A stretch of DNA of 64,000 bases from Rufibacter hautae (GCF_008271695.1 NZ_VKKY01000001.1:738589-802588), one strand, 5' to 3'; shown: positions 33,473-41,838, counted from the first letter of the stretch. The notes: generated from the sequence alone by a model not told the origin. Translations and numbers: made by a program.

Positions 33473-33541
33473 TTAGCAACAACAGCAGCAGGAGCTGCAA
33501 CAGCAGAAGCGCATTCGCTTTATATGAGAAGAATAGACCAT
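33473..33541 (-). CDS. Putative cysteine-rich leader peptide of the cys operon
   Basis: ATG at 33541 opens a 22-codon frame that closes with TAA at 33475-33473. Residues 1-12 are MVYSSHIKRMRF; the last ten are CCCSSCCCCC, eight Cys codons in ten (UGC and UGU mixed). It lies between the -7 box at 33589-33582 and cysH (ATG 33394), 78 nt upstream of it. A second in-frame ATG at 33514 would give 13 residues. The Cys codons can pair (GCAGC/GCTGC, 33485-33498), and the stop codon lies in a TGCTA/TAGCA hairpin (33464-33478). I infer a cysteine-responsive attenuator: scarce Cys-tRNA would stall ribosomes on the Cys run and alter the downstream structure. I see no U-tract terminator, so the mechanism could be translational or Rho-linked. 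Confidence 0.65.
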   Translation of the reverse strand: MVYSSHIKRMRFCCCSSCCCCC

Positions 33542-33581
33542 GTAGTCTGATATCTGTATCTGTCTGTTAATGAAGATGACA

Positions 33582-33589
33582 CAAAGGTA
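33582..33589 (-). promoter_or_regulatory. -7 box TACCTTTG of the sulfate assimilation operon
   Basis: This is a perfect minus-strand TAnnTTTG match. The implied transcription start near 33577 gives a leader of about 180 nt before cysH and about 35 nt before the cysteine-rich ORF. No clear -33 motif is seen. Confidence 0.55.
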
Positions 33590-33733
33590 GGGACCGATCT
33601 TCACAAATCAAGTTTTCCTATCAATTTAATAGAGTTTATAGATAAAAATTTAGGAGGTCTACCCTCCATATTCTTACGCAACTCCCAATGAATCATCTCC
33701 AGCGTTAACGCATTCTCAAAAACCAGTGTTCCC

Positions 33734-33769
33734 TTTTAGCCCTCTTTTTTTGAAAACAGCCCGAAAACC
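33734..33769. repeat. Dispersed palindrome
   Basis: ttttagccctcttttttt and gaaaacagcccgaaaacc are an imperfect family member in a gene-free stretch. Confidence 0.5.
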
Positions 33770-33845
33770 GAAAACTTCTTGGCCTATGTCCCACCCAAAA
33801 AGCATTTCTAAACGCAAACCTCTGATTTGAAACTGAATCCCTAAA

Positions 33846-33879
33846 AACCCACCCCTACCCCTCCGAGGAGGGGAATTCC
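33846..33879 (+). repeat. CCCACCCC element with palindrome CCCCTCCGAGGAGGGG, copy
   Basis: It reads aacccacccctacccctccg then aggaggggaattcc. It creates spurious frames containing NSPPRRGRGG. Confidence 0.75.
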
Positions 33880-33917
33880 GAAATGCGTCACAAAGCGGCC
33901 GAACGGCAGTCTTGGTC

Positions 33918-33935
33918 GTTGGTGATAACACCAAC
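33918..33935. repeat. GTTGGTG/CACCAAC hairpin, copy 1
   Basis: GTTGGTG-ataa-CACCAAC. The copy at 41751-41772 has the same stem with the loop reverse-complemented (ttat), so the whole unit is inverted there. Confidence 0.55.
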
Positions 33936-34051
33936 AACGGCGGCGAGGTTGCAGGAGAAAGATAAGCATAATGTAGGGGCACCTCTGTAGGTGCCCTTTG
34001 CGGAGGATTCCGGTTATTTCCGTAGTTACTGATTATTACGAAGGACCCGTC

Positions 34052-34075
34052 AGAGACAAGGCATGCCTTGTCTCT
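34052..34075. repeat. Perfect 24-nt palindrome AGAGACAAGGCA/TGCCTTGTCTCT
   Basis: Every base pairs with its mirror. Similar GAGACAAGGCATGCCTTGTCTC words are known to me as common intergenic sequences in Bacteroidota and some cyanobacteria. The whole 33.6-34.55 kb interval has no gene and is made of such elements. Confidence 0.6.
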
Positions 34076-34120
34076 ACATGATCAAATAACCTAATCTAAT
34101 GCTACAACTGTCTGTTTTCC

Positions 34121-34478
34121 TGCGGCGGGCCGGGGCGAAGGCCTACAGTGAGGCCGAGGCACGGCCTGCCGCAAGCAGTAGTGGTTTAAGCAGCAATGGC
34201 CTGCATTGGCTATGGAACAGATAGCTTTAGCCAGGTGGTACGGGATTGAAGCCTCACTGTCCGAGCGTCAGCGAGTTTGAGGCTTCTTGATTCTTTTAGT
34301 TACTTTTCTCATCAAGGAGAAAAGTGACAAACGCCCGCAGAGCGCGGCTGCAACGCAAAGTATGTAAGGAAGGGAATAGGAAAGAACTACCTCCAAAGTG
34401 ATTTTGAGGCTAACGCCTCACTGCAGTTGCAAACTGCAGACCATGATAGGTCCAAGTCGCAGACTTGAACCAGGAAAG
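34121..34478 (-). repeat. Composite long repeat, copy 3 (inverted, partial)
   Basis: On the plus strand it shows module C reversed (gccgaggcacggcctgccgc), module B reversed (cgtcagcgagtttgaggctt, then atcaaggagaaaagtgacaa) and module A reversed (gaggctaacgcctcactgca, then ccaagtcgcagacttgaacc). The second module A of the other copies is missing. Its end runs into the promoter region of the LRR-kinase gene and produces a false upstream extension of that frame. Confidence 0.75.
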
Positions 34479-34583
34479 AGTGGGGTTATAAAGGTCAACA
34501 ACCAAAACAACTCAGGATTGCCTCAATTGACAGCAGCATCCAAAATCAATCCCTACCTTCACAACTCCAATACACCTGCATCC

Positions 34584-35903
34584 ATGCAAACCTTATCCCA
34601 ACTGAAGGCCGGCGAACTGATCGGAGCGAAAAGACTGAAACTATCCTGTGACCTGACCGAGTTTCCAATAGAGATTCTAATCCTCGCGGATACATTGGAG
34701 ATCCTGGACCTCACCGGCAACCGGCTATCAAATTTGCCAGAGGAATTCGCCCAGCTCACCAACCTGAAGATCGCGTTCTTCTCCGAGAATGACTTCACCG
34801 AGTTTCCAACGGTACTGGCCAAATGCCCGAAGTTGGAGATGATCGGGTTTAAGGCGTGCCAGATCAGACATATTGCCGAGGACGCCATTCCGCTGAATAC
34901 CCGCTGGCTTATCTTAACCAATAACCAGATCACGGAACTGCCGACCTCCATTGGCAAATGTACCCGCATGCAGAAGCTGATGCTAGCGGGCAACAAACTC
35001 ACCCAACTCCCGGAAGAAATGGCCGCTTGCCAAAACCTGGAACTGCTCAGAATCTCAGCCAATGAGATTACCCAGCTTCCGGAATGGCTTTTTTCCTTGC
35101 CGCGTCTGTCCTGGCTGGCCATCTCAGGGAACCCGTGCAATCAGCATGACTACCAGATGGAGAACCTGGAGGAGATTCCTTGGCCGGAACTGGTGCTGGA
35201 GGATGTACTGGGGGAAGGTGCCTCGGGGGTTATCTCCAGGGCCCACTGGCAAAACCCGACCGCACATGATGCCCCAGCCCAAGTAGCGGTAAAGGTGTTT
35301 AAAGGCGAAGTCACCAGCGACGGTCTTCCCGAGGATGAGATGCAGGCCTGTATGGCTGCCGGATCGCACCCCAACCTGGTGCAGGTTTTGGGCAAGATCG
35401 CGCAGCATCCGGCGCAGAAGCAGGGTTTGGTGCTGGAACTCATTCCGGCAGGCTATCGGAACCTGGGTGGCTCACCCAGTTTTGCCTCCTGCACCCGGGA
35501 TGTCTACCCAGAGGGCACTGTTTTCACCTTGCAGGATACCCTGAGCATTGCAGAAGGTATTGCCTCGGCGGCGGCGCATCTGCACGCCCGCGGCATTATG
35601 CACGGCGACCTGTACGCGCACAACACCCTGGTAGATGGCTCGGGCCATGCGCTGTTCGGTGATTTTGGGGCGGCTACGCTGTATGACAAATCAGATGCGC
35701 AGAAGGCAACTGCCCTGGAAAAGATTGAAGTACGGGCGTTCGGATGCCTGCTGGAAGATCTGCTGGACCATTTGGCGCCGGAAGACGCAAACCAAAACGT
35801 AGTGGCAGAGCTGTTGCAGTTGAAACAAACCTGTATGCACCTATCGCCAACCCATCGGCCATATTTTGCAGCTGTTGTGGAGCAATTAGAAAAGCTACGC
35901 TAA
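34584..35903 (+). CDS. Leucine-rich repeat protein with a kinase-like domain
   Basis: From ATG 34584 (MQTLSQLKAG) the 439-residue soluble protein has about seven LRR units (residues 20-205; for example LEILDLTGNRLSNLPEEFAQL and WLILTNNQITELP) followed by a eukaryotic-type kinase domain (about 210-439). The Gly loop is LGEGASGVI, the ATP-binding Lys is in VAVKVF, the catalytic loop is HGDLYAHN (HRD changed to HGD, Asp and Asn kept) and the metal site is GDFGAA. No APE motif is obvious. It resembles the bacterial family annotated as leucine-rich repeat-containing protein kinase. An upstream in-frame ATG at 34398 lies in the composite repeat and is rejected; TACCTTCA at 34554-34561 is a possible -7 box. 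Confidence 0.85.
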   Translation: MQTLSQLKAGELIGAKRLKLSCDLTEFPIEILILADTLEILDLTGNRLSNLPEEFAQLTNLKIAFFSENDFTEFPTVLAKCPKLEMIGFKACQIRHIAEDAIPLNTRWLILTNNQITELPTSIGKCTRMQKLMLAGNKLTQLPEEMAACQNLELLRISANEITQLPEWLFSLPRLSWLAISGNPCNQHDYQMENLEEIPWPELVLEDVLGEGASGVISRAHWQNPTAHDAPAQVAVKVFKGEVTSDGLPEDEMQACMAAGSHPNLVQVLGKIAQHPAQKQGLVLELIPAGYRNLGGSPSFASCTRDVYPEGTVFTLQDTLSIAEGIASAAAHLHARGIMHGDLYAHNTLVDGSGHALFGDFGAATLYDKSDAQKATALEKIEVRAFGCLLEDLLDHLAPEDANQNVVAELLQLKQTCMHLSPTHRPYFAAVVEQLEKLR

Positions 35904-35984
35904 GGAACCTGACCAAGGCCTCTTCTCCCCTCCTCCTGCCTTTCTGAGATCACGTTGACTTGCAGTGAACAGAAAAGCAGGGAT

Positions 35985-36020
35985 TGTTTTTCGCCTGTTT
36001 TTCAGGAAACAAGCCCAGAA
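35985..36020. repeat. Dispersed palindrome
   Basis: tgtttttcgcctgttttt and aggaaacaagcccagaatgg form an imperfect copy between the LRR-kinase and GH15 genes. Confidence 0.5.
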
Positions 36021-36126
36021 TGGCGCCTCTGTGCGGTGATGGTGAAAATTAGGAAACCTCTATACCTCTAATCCGGTACATGTAACCTTAGACATTCACT
36101 GGCTATCACCTATCCGCAGAAAACGT

Positions 36127-37914
36127 ATGGCGAAACATACCTATGACATGGGGCTTATTGGCAACTGCGCCTATCTGGCCCTCATCCACAAAGACACCAA
36201 TATTGAATGGCTCTGCTGGCCCAGATTTGACAGCAGCTTTGTATTCGGCCCCATCATGGACCGGCAGAAAGGGGGAGAATACTCCATCAAGCCTGAGGCG
36301 GAGGAGTATACCTCGCATCAGTATTACATGGAGAACACCAACATCCTGTGCACGGAAATCACCTGCCAGGACGGCTCCTACCGCGTCACCGATTTTGCCC
36401 CCCGGTTCCGGCAGCACCAGCGCTACTACAAACCTTTGATGCTGATCAGGAAAGTGGAGCCACTCTCTGGCTCTCCGCGCATCAAAGCCACCTGCCGCCC
36501 CGTGGGCAATTACGGCGAGTTCCCTTTGAACAGAAGACGCAGCAGCAACCACATCGCGTTCCTGGGCCTAGATGAGGAGGTTCGCCTGACGACCAATGCC
36601 TCTTTGAGCTACATTTTGGAAGACCAGTTCTTTGTCCTGAACGAGACGCTGTATTTCGTGCTAACCTATGGAGCGCCTTTGGAGGCCAATCTGGAAAGCA
36701 CCGCCGAGGCCTTCCTGAGCCAAACCAAGCGGTACTGGCGCAACTGGGTAAAGAACACCAGTATCAGCAATTTCTTCCAGGAGCAGGTGATCCGCTCAGC
36801 CCTGGCTTTGAAAATCCACCAGTACGAAGACACCGGCGCCATCATTGCGTCACCCACCACCAGCTTGCCCGAGCACCCCGGCAGTGGCCGTAACTGGGAT
36901 TACCGTTTCTGCTGGATGCGGGATACGTACTACATCCTCAACGCGTTCAACAACATTGGGCACTTTGAGGAAATGGAGCGCTATTTCCATTTCATTGCCA
37001 ATATCACGGCCAAAGATACCCAACGCTACCAACCCCTGTATTCTATCAGTGGCCAAAGCAAACTCACCGAGATTGAGCTGGAGCTGGAAGGATACCTGGG
37101 CAACAACCGTCCCGTGCGCATCGGGAACGATGCCTACACCCACATCCAGAACGATGTTTATGGCCAGATCTTGGTGGCCCTGCTCCCACTGTATGTAGAC
37201 CGCCGCTTCAATGACGCCGAGCGGATAGAATCCAAGAAGCTGATCTCTAAAACCCTGGAGAAAATACAACAGACCATGGACGAGCCCGATGCCGGTTTGT
37301 GGGAGTTCCGCGATTTTGCCCAATACCATTGCTACACCTATCTGTTCCATTGGGCCGGAGCCTCGGCCGCCCGTAGCGCCGCCCACTACATGGGCGATGA
37401 GCAACTGGGCCAATTGGCCACGCAACTGATGGAGCAAGCCGCTGCCAAGATTGAGGAGTGCTTTGACCCAGCACAAGGCGTGTACACCCAAGCCATTGGG
37501 AAATCCCACATGGACGCCAGCACCCTGCAGCTCATCATGATGCACTACCTGGACCCAGCCTCTGAAAGGGCCAAAACTCACTTAGAGGCCATGGAGAAAG
37601 AACTTAAAACCCCTGAGGGGCTTTTCTACCGCTACAAACACGCCGATGACTTTGGGGTGCCGCAAAGCACGTTCCTCATCTGCGCCTTCTGGTACATTGA
37701 GGCTCTGGCCTGCGTAGGCCGCCTGGAGGAAGCTACCCAGGAGTTTGAGAACATCCTGAAGTACACGAACCACCTGGGCCTGCTCAGCGAAGACGTGGAC
37801 TCCAAAGACGGAAGCCAATGGGGTAACTTCCCGCAGGCCTACAGCCACGTGGGTCTGCTGAACGCCGCCTACCGCATCTCCAAGCGCCTGGACAAACCAT
37901 CGTTCCTGTTATAG
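36127..37914 (+). CDS. Glycoside hydrolase family 15 protein (glucoamylase/trehalase type)
   Basis: The 595-residue cytoplasmic-looking enzyme (no signal peptide) has the N-terminal beta domain typical of bacterial GH15 (MGLIGNCAYLALIHKDTNIEWLCWPRFDS) and an (alpha/alpha)6 barrel with GSGRNWDYRFCWMRDTYY. The likely general acid is the Glu in DAGLWEFR and the base lies near the C-terminus by analogy (NFPQAYSHVGLLNAAY region). GH15 enzymes release glucose from alpha-glucans or trehalose. The convergent trehalose synthase/phosphatase gene next to it makes trehalose hydrolysis plausible here, but that is inference. Confidence 0.9.
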   Translation: MAKHTYDMGLIGNCAYLALIHKDTNIEWLCWPRFDSSFVFGPIMDRQKGGEYSIKPEAEEYTSHQYYMENTNILCTEITCQDGSYRVTDFAPRFRQHQRYYKPLMLIRKVEPLSGSPRIKATCRPVGNYGEFPLNRRRSSNHIAFLGLDEEVRLTTNASLSYILEDQFFVLNETLYFVLTYGAPLEANLESTAEAFLSQTKRYWRNWVKNTSISNFFQEQVIRSALALKIHQYEDTGAIIASPTTSLPEHPGSGRNWDYRFCWMRDTYYILNAFNNIGHFEEMERYFHFIANITAKDTQRYQPLYSISGQSKLTEIELELEGYLGNNRPVRIGNDAYTHIQNDVYGQILVALLPLYVDRRFNDAERIESKKLISKTLEKIQQTMDEPDAGLWEFRDFAQYHCYTYLFHWAGASAARSAAHYMGDEQLGQLATQLMEQAAAKIEECFDPAQGVYTQAIGKSHMDASTLQLIMMHYLDPASERAKTHLEAMEKELKTPEGLFYRYKHADDFGVPQSTFLICAFWYIEALACVGRLEEATQEFENILKYTNHLGLLSEDVDSKDGSQWGNFPQAYSHVGLLNAAYRISKRLDKPSFLL

Positions 37915-37930
37915 CAGTTTCTGACCTGTA

Positions 37931-37970
37931 AAAGAGAAAGGCTCACCAATCTGGTGAGCCTTTCTCTTTT
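37931..37970. terminator. Terminator of the GH15 gene
   Basis: Perfect 18-bp arms from aaagagaaaggctcacca to tggtgagcctttctcttt around ATC, followed by T residues. Confidence 0.9.
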
Positions 37971-37982
37971 TATATTGGCCTT

Positions 37983-38016
37983 TTTTAGGCTGATTTTCTT
38001 AAACCAGAGCAAAAAC
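37983..38016. repeat. Dispersed palindrome
   Basis: ttttaggctgattttc and ttaaaccagagcaaaaacg, a weak copy between the GH15 terminator and the otsAB stop. Confidence 0.45.
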
Positions 38017-38079
38017 GACCAAGATCGCAGACTCCCGAACACTGCCTGGTAAGTTTCTGTTTCCAGCCTCTTTTTCCAA

Positions 38080-38117
38080 AATTAACCAATAATCAACAAT
38101 CAGCAATCAACAATCAC
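38080..38117. repeat. Low-complexity AATCAACA repeat
   Basis: attaaccaataatcaacaat then cagcaatcaacaatcac, ending at the otsAB stop codon. Similar words stand at 168-198 before the first gene. Confidence 0.5.
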
Positions 38118-38118
38118 C

Positions 38119-40293
38119 TCAGGAGCACAGGGACTGCAGCAGTTTGCGTACCTCTACGGTGTTGTTCAGGTTGAAGCGGGCCAAAGAGCGTTTGCTGCCT
38201 ACTTTGATGGTGAAGGCCTCTTTGGGCATGATCCGGAACATGTCCTCATCGGTGCGGTCATCGCCGATGCCCAGGAGGAAATCATGCGGGTGTTCTTCGA
38301 GCCAGCGCAGAGTGGCCAGGCCTTTGTTCACCTCCACGTTTTTCACCTCCAGCACTTTGTCGCCCTCCATGACCTGCAGGTTGATGTTGGAGGCTAGGTA
38401 TTGCAAATGGTTGTGCAGTTCGCGGGCGCGCAGTTCGCCCAGGCCTGGGTCTACTTTGCGGTAGTGCCACACCAGCGAGAAATCCTTTTCCTCAATGAAC
38501 GAGCCGGGGGTGCGGCTGACCAGCAGCTCCAGAATGGGCTTGATCTCGACTTTCCAGTCACTGGTGAGGTGGTGCAGCATTTTCCAGTCCTGGCCGTATT
38601 CCCGCACCCAAACGCCGTGCTCGGCAATGATGTCTACCTGCAGATGCCCCAGCCATTCCTCCAGGGTCCGGCGGTCGCGCCCGCTGATGATGACTACTTT
38701 GTTTCCTTTCTCCTGGGCCAGGCAGCCCAACACCTGCAGCAGTTCATTATCGGGTTTGGCGTGTTTGGGGTTGTTATGGAACGAGGTGAGCGTGCCATCA
38801 TAGTCCAGAAAAAGAATACGCTCCCCTGATTTTTTGTAGGCTTTCAGAAGATCGTCCCGCTCTTCCTCAGATAGGTACTCGGTGGCCAGGCTCATCTGCT
38901 TTATCTTGATGTAATCTAGCCGGTTCATGAAAATGCTTACCCAGTGGTGGATGTCATACTGCTGCAAAATCTCCTGCATGTGCTGCATGCGCAGTTTCTG
39001 CTCTTCCTCGGGCATGACCATGGCTTCCTGCATGGCCAGCACCATCGCGCCCAAATCATTGGGGTTAATGAGGAGGGCATCTGACAGTTCTTTGGCAGCA
39101 CCGGCCATCTCACTCAAAATCAAAACGCCGCTCTGGTCCAGTTTGCTCGCCACAAATTCTTTGCAGACCAGGTTCATGCCATCGCGCATGGGCGTTACCA
39201 GGGCAATGTCCGCCAAGGCATACAGCGCCGAGAGTTCCTCTAAAGGGAAAGAGCGGTAGAAGTACTGAATGGGGTTCCAGGTGATGGTGCGGTAAGAGCT
39301 GTTGATGCGGCCCACCAATTCATCAATGGTTTCTTTCAGCTCGCGGTACTGCTCTACCTGGTCGCGGGATGGGACCACCAGCATAAACAGGGTTACTTTC
39401 TCCCGAAACTCTGGGTGTTCCTGCAGCAGCAACTCAAACCCCCTGAGGCGTTGCGGAATGCCTTTGGAGTAATCCAGCCGGTCAATAGACAACATCACCT
39501 TTTGGTCATGCAGGGCCTCACGGTATTCCTTCAGCTTTTCCTTCATTTCCTCTGAGGCGGCCAGCGAGGCATATTTCTCGTAGTCAATGCCCATAGGAAA
39601 GGCGTCAACCATGATCTGCCGATGGCCGTTGTCAATCAGGTTTTGGGAAGAAGTCCAACCCACAATGCGGCTCACCGAGCTGAGGAAGTGACGGGCATCA
39701 TCAAAGGTATGGAAACCCACCAGGTCAGCGCCCAGCATGCCTTTCAGAATCTGCTCGCGCCAAGGCAACAGGCGGAACACCTCATACGACGGAAACGGGA
39801 TGTGCTGGAAAAACCCGATGGTACTCTCAGCAACCTCTTCCCGCACCATCTGCGGGAGCAGGAGCAATTGGTAGTCATGGACCCAGATAGTATCGCCAGG
39901 CTCAGCGCGCTCCATCACGGCCTGGCAGAACTTGCGGTTTACTTGCTGGTAGGCCTCCCAAAAAGTGTCGTCATACACCGCGTACTGACTGAAGTAATGA
40001 AAAGAAGGCCACAGGGTCTCGTTGCTGAACCCCTCGTAAAAATCCCTGATCTCGGCCTCAGTGAGGAAAACCGGGTGCATGCTTTGCTCAGAAAGATCCT
40101 TGGAAACCTGCTCCTGCTCGGCCTCATCATTGAAGAAGGTGCCCGGCCAGCCAATCCAGATGTTGTCGTCGGTTTTATAGATGGACCCTAAGCCCGTTGC
40201 CAGCCCACCTTCACTGGTCTCGTAGGCCAAACCGGTCTCGGTGCGCTGTACTTTAATAGGAAGTCGGTTGGAGATGATGATCGTTTTAGGCAT
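38119..40293 (-). CDS. otsAB: Bifunctional trehalose-6-phosphate synthase/phosphatase
   Basis: The 724-residue fusion has a GT20 trehalose-6-phosphate synthase domain (about 1-465; IISNRLPIKV, GGLATGLGSIY, WPGTF, HDYQLLLLPQMV, SIDRLDYSKGIPQRL, MRDGMNLVCKEFVAS) and a HAD phosphatase (about 490-724; nucleophile in LDYDGTLTSF, GDDRTDEDMF). It makes trehalose from UDP-glucose and glucose-6-phosphate in one polypeptide, for osmotic and desiccation protection. The fused order is usual in Bacteroidota. It is convergent with the GH15 gene, so synthesis and a possible breakdown enzyme are neighbours. Confidence 0.95.
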   Translation of the reverse strand: MPKTIIISNRLPIKVQRTETGLAYETSEGGLATGLGSIYKTDDNIWIGWPGTFFNDEAEQEQVSKDLSEQSMHPVFLTEAEIRDFYEGFSNETLWPSFHYFSQYAVYDDTFWEAYQQVNRKFCQAVMERAEPGDTIWVHDYQLLLLPQMVREEVAESTIGFFQHIPFPSYEVFRLLPWREQILKGMLGADLVGFHTFDDARHFLSSVSRIVGWTSSQNLIDNGHRQIMVDAFPMGIDYEKYASLAASEEMKEKLKEYREALHDQKVMLSIDRLDYSKGIPQRLRGFELLLQEHPEFREKVTLFMLVVPSRDQVEQYRELKETIDELVGRINSSYRTITWNPIQYFYRSFPLEELSALYALADIALVTPMRDGMNLVCKEFVASKLDQSGVLILSEMAGAAKELSDALLINPNDLGAMVLAMQEAMVMPEEEQKLRMQHMQEILQQYDIHHWVSIFMNRLDYIKIKQMSLATEYLSEEERDDLLKAYKKSGERILFLDYDGTLTSFHNNPKHAKPDNELLQVLGCLAQEKGNKVVIISGRDRRTLEEWLGHLQVDIIAEHGVWVREYGQDWKMLHHLTSDWKVEIKPILELLVSRTPGSFIEEKDFSLVWHYRKVDPGLGELRARELHNHLQYLASNINLQVMEGDKVLEVKNVEVNKGLATLRWLEEHPHDFLLGIGDDRTDEDMFRIMPKEAFTIKVGSKRSLARFNLNNTVEVRKLLQSLCS

Positions 40294-40545
40294 AGTGTAT
40301 AGGTTTTAGAAAAATGGGCGCCCTGCCAGAAAAAAGGCCAGTTTCACTTTGCAACTAGCAAGAGAACGGGCTGCTTCTACTTTTTTTACCGGGGTGCCCG
40401 GCTCTTTTTACTCCTTTACCGGCAGATTGGTTAAAACATATAGAAAACCCTATTCTCTTTCTGACTCTCTCCCTGAGGTGAAGGCCTGGGCAACCCTTTT
40501 GCCGGATAGCGGGTAAACAGGAACTTGTAGTTTCAGATCAAAGGA

Positions 40546-41685
40546 ATGCTAGAACAGTTTAGAATAGAGAAAGTGTTTGATCAGCTCAGGCACTTTGCCC
40601 TTGATCATATTCCCCAACTGCTGCAGGGTACCGGCGTAGTGGTAGGTGCCCTCATTGGCGGCATGATTCTCAGATGGCTGATCATCAAAGTTCTTTCGGC
40701 TTACCAGCATTGGTTTCCGCATATCTGGATTGAAGCCATCCTGGCAAAGCTCAGCAGACCACTCTCCTACTTACTTCCGCTTTTACTTCTGGCCGGGGCC
40801 CTGCCCCTGCTGCCGCTTACCCCCACGGCTTTTGAGGTGGTGCGGCGGGTGATGGAGATCCTGCTCACCTGCACCTTTGCCTGGTTTCTGATTGGCTGGG
40901 TGAACGTGGTGCAGTACCAGGTCCGGAAAAAACACCAGCTGGACAAGGCAGACAACATCAGGGAACGGCGGCTCTTCACGCAGCTGCAGTTTGTACGGCG
41001 CGTGGTCATCATCCTCATTGTGTTTCTGGCCGTGTGCCTCGTGCTCATGAGTTTCCCAACGGTAAGAAGAATAGGGACCGGCTTGGTGACCTCGGCGGGG
41101 ATTGCGGGGGTTATCCTGGGTTTTGCCGCGCAGCGCTCGCTGGGCAATTTGCTGGCTGGTTTCCAGATTGCATTTACCCAGCCCCTGCGCATTGACGATG
41201 TGCTGGTGGTGGAGAACGAGTGGGGCCGGGTGGAGGAGATTACCCTTACGTATGTGGTGCTGCGCATCTGGGACCAGCGCCGCTTGGTGCTGCCCATCAA
41301 CTACTTTATTGAAAAGCCTTTCCAGAACTGGACCCGCACCACCTCTGAGCTCCTGGGCACCGTTTTCCTGTACCTGGACTACACCGCGCCCATAGAAGCG
41401 CTACGCACAGAACTCACGCGAGTCTTGAAGGAAACGCACCTCTGGGATGGCCGGGTGGGGATCTTACAGGTCACCGAGTCCAAGGAAAGAACCCTGGAAC
41501 TGCGGGTGCTGGTGAGCGCCGCCGATTCTTCCAGCGCCTTTGACCTGCGCTGCTTTGTGCGGGAAAAGCTGGTGGACTTTGTGCAGAAAAACTACCCCGA
41601 GTGCCTGCCCCTCACCCGCAACACCGGCTTCGCAGAAAGCCCCCACCACTCCTTCGCCCCCATGATCGACCCGACCGGGAAGTAG
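40546..41685 (+). CDS. Mechanosensitive ion channel, MscS family
   Basis: The 379-residue inner-membrane protein has four hydrophobic segments (about 28-50, 62-82, 95-115, 143-175), then the pore helix TM3-like stretch GLVTSAGIAGVILGFAAQRSLGNLLAGFQIAF, rich in Ala/Gly as in MscS, and the beta domain (PLRIDDVLVVENEWGRVEEITL) with the C-terminal cytoplasmic part. It should open under membrane tension at osmotic downshock. It is divergent from otsAB; both serve osmotic adaptation, which may not be chance. Confidence 0.92.
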   Translation: MLEQFRIEKVFDQLRHFALDHIPQLLQGTGVVVGALIGGMILRWLIIKVLSAYQHWFPHIWIEAILAKLSRPLSYLLPLLLLAGALPLLPLTPTAFEVVRRVMEILLTCTFAWFLIGWVNVVQYQVRKKHQLDKADNIRERRLFTQLQFVRRVVIILIVFLAVCLVLMSFPTVRRIGTGLVTSAGIAGVILGFAAQRSLGNLLAGFQIAFTQPLRIDDVLVVENEWGRVEEITLTYVVLRIWDQRRLVLPINYFIEKPFQNWTRTTSELLGTVFLYLDYTAPIEALRTELTRVLKETHLWDGRVGILQVTESKERTLELRVLVSAADSSSAFDLRCFVREKLVDFVQKNYPECLPLTRNTGFAESPHHSFAPMIDPTGK

Positions 41686-41750
41686 TAAGCAGCAATTGAT
41701 TCTGGATTTATCTGATTTCTTGCCGGACTTGCCAGAACCGCCGTTTACCA

Positions 41751-41772
41751 TTGTTGGTGTTATCACCAACAA
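41751..41772. repeat. GTTGGTG/CACCAAC hairpin, copy 2
   Basis: TTGTTGGTG-ttat-CACCAACAA, followed by a second hairpin agggcaaccacaagggattg then cccct. The same pairing occurs at 33918-33935. Confidence 0.55.
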
Positions 41773-41838
41773 CCTGTACTGCGGAGGCTAGCGCAAGGGC
41801 AACCACAAGGGATTGCCCCTACAATTCATATTCCCATG

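Noticed and set aside
33395..33580. SAM or other riboswitch in the cysH leader
   Set aside because: I could not find the conserved SAM riboswitch core or kink-turn; the Cys-rich ORF explains the leader better. A covariance-model search would settle it.
33716..33982. Open frame containing NSPPRRGRGG
   Set aside because: It comes from the CCCACCCC repeat; the same peptide appears at 22358-22768.
34398..34583. Upstream extension of the LRR-kinase frame (MILRLTPHCSCKLQ...)
   Set aside because: It is translation of module A of the composite repeat; the same peptide-like words arise at the other copies. The protein-like part and a -7-like box point to ATG 34584.
38080..38117. Possible CRISPR-like array (repeated AATCAACA)
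   Set aside because: The units are too short and irregular, with no spacers; it is low-complexity DNA as also seen near 170-198.
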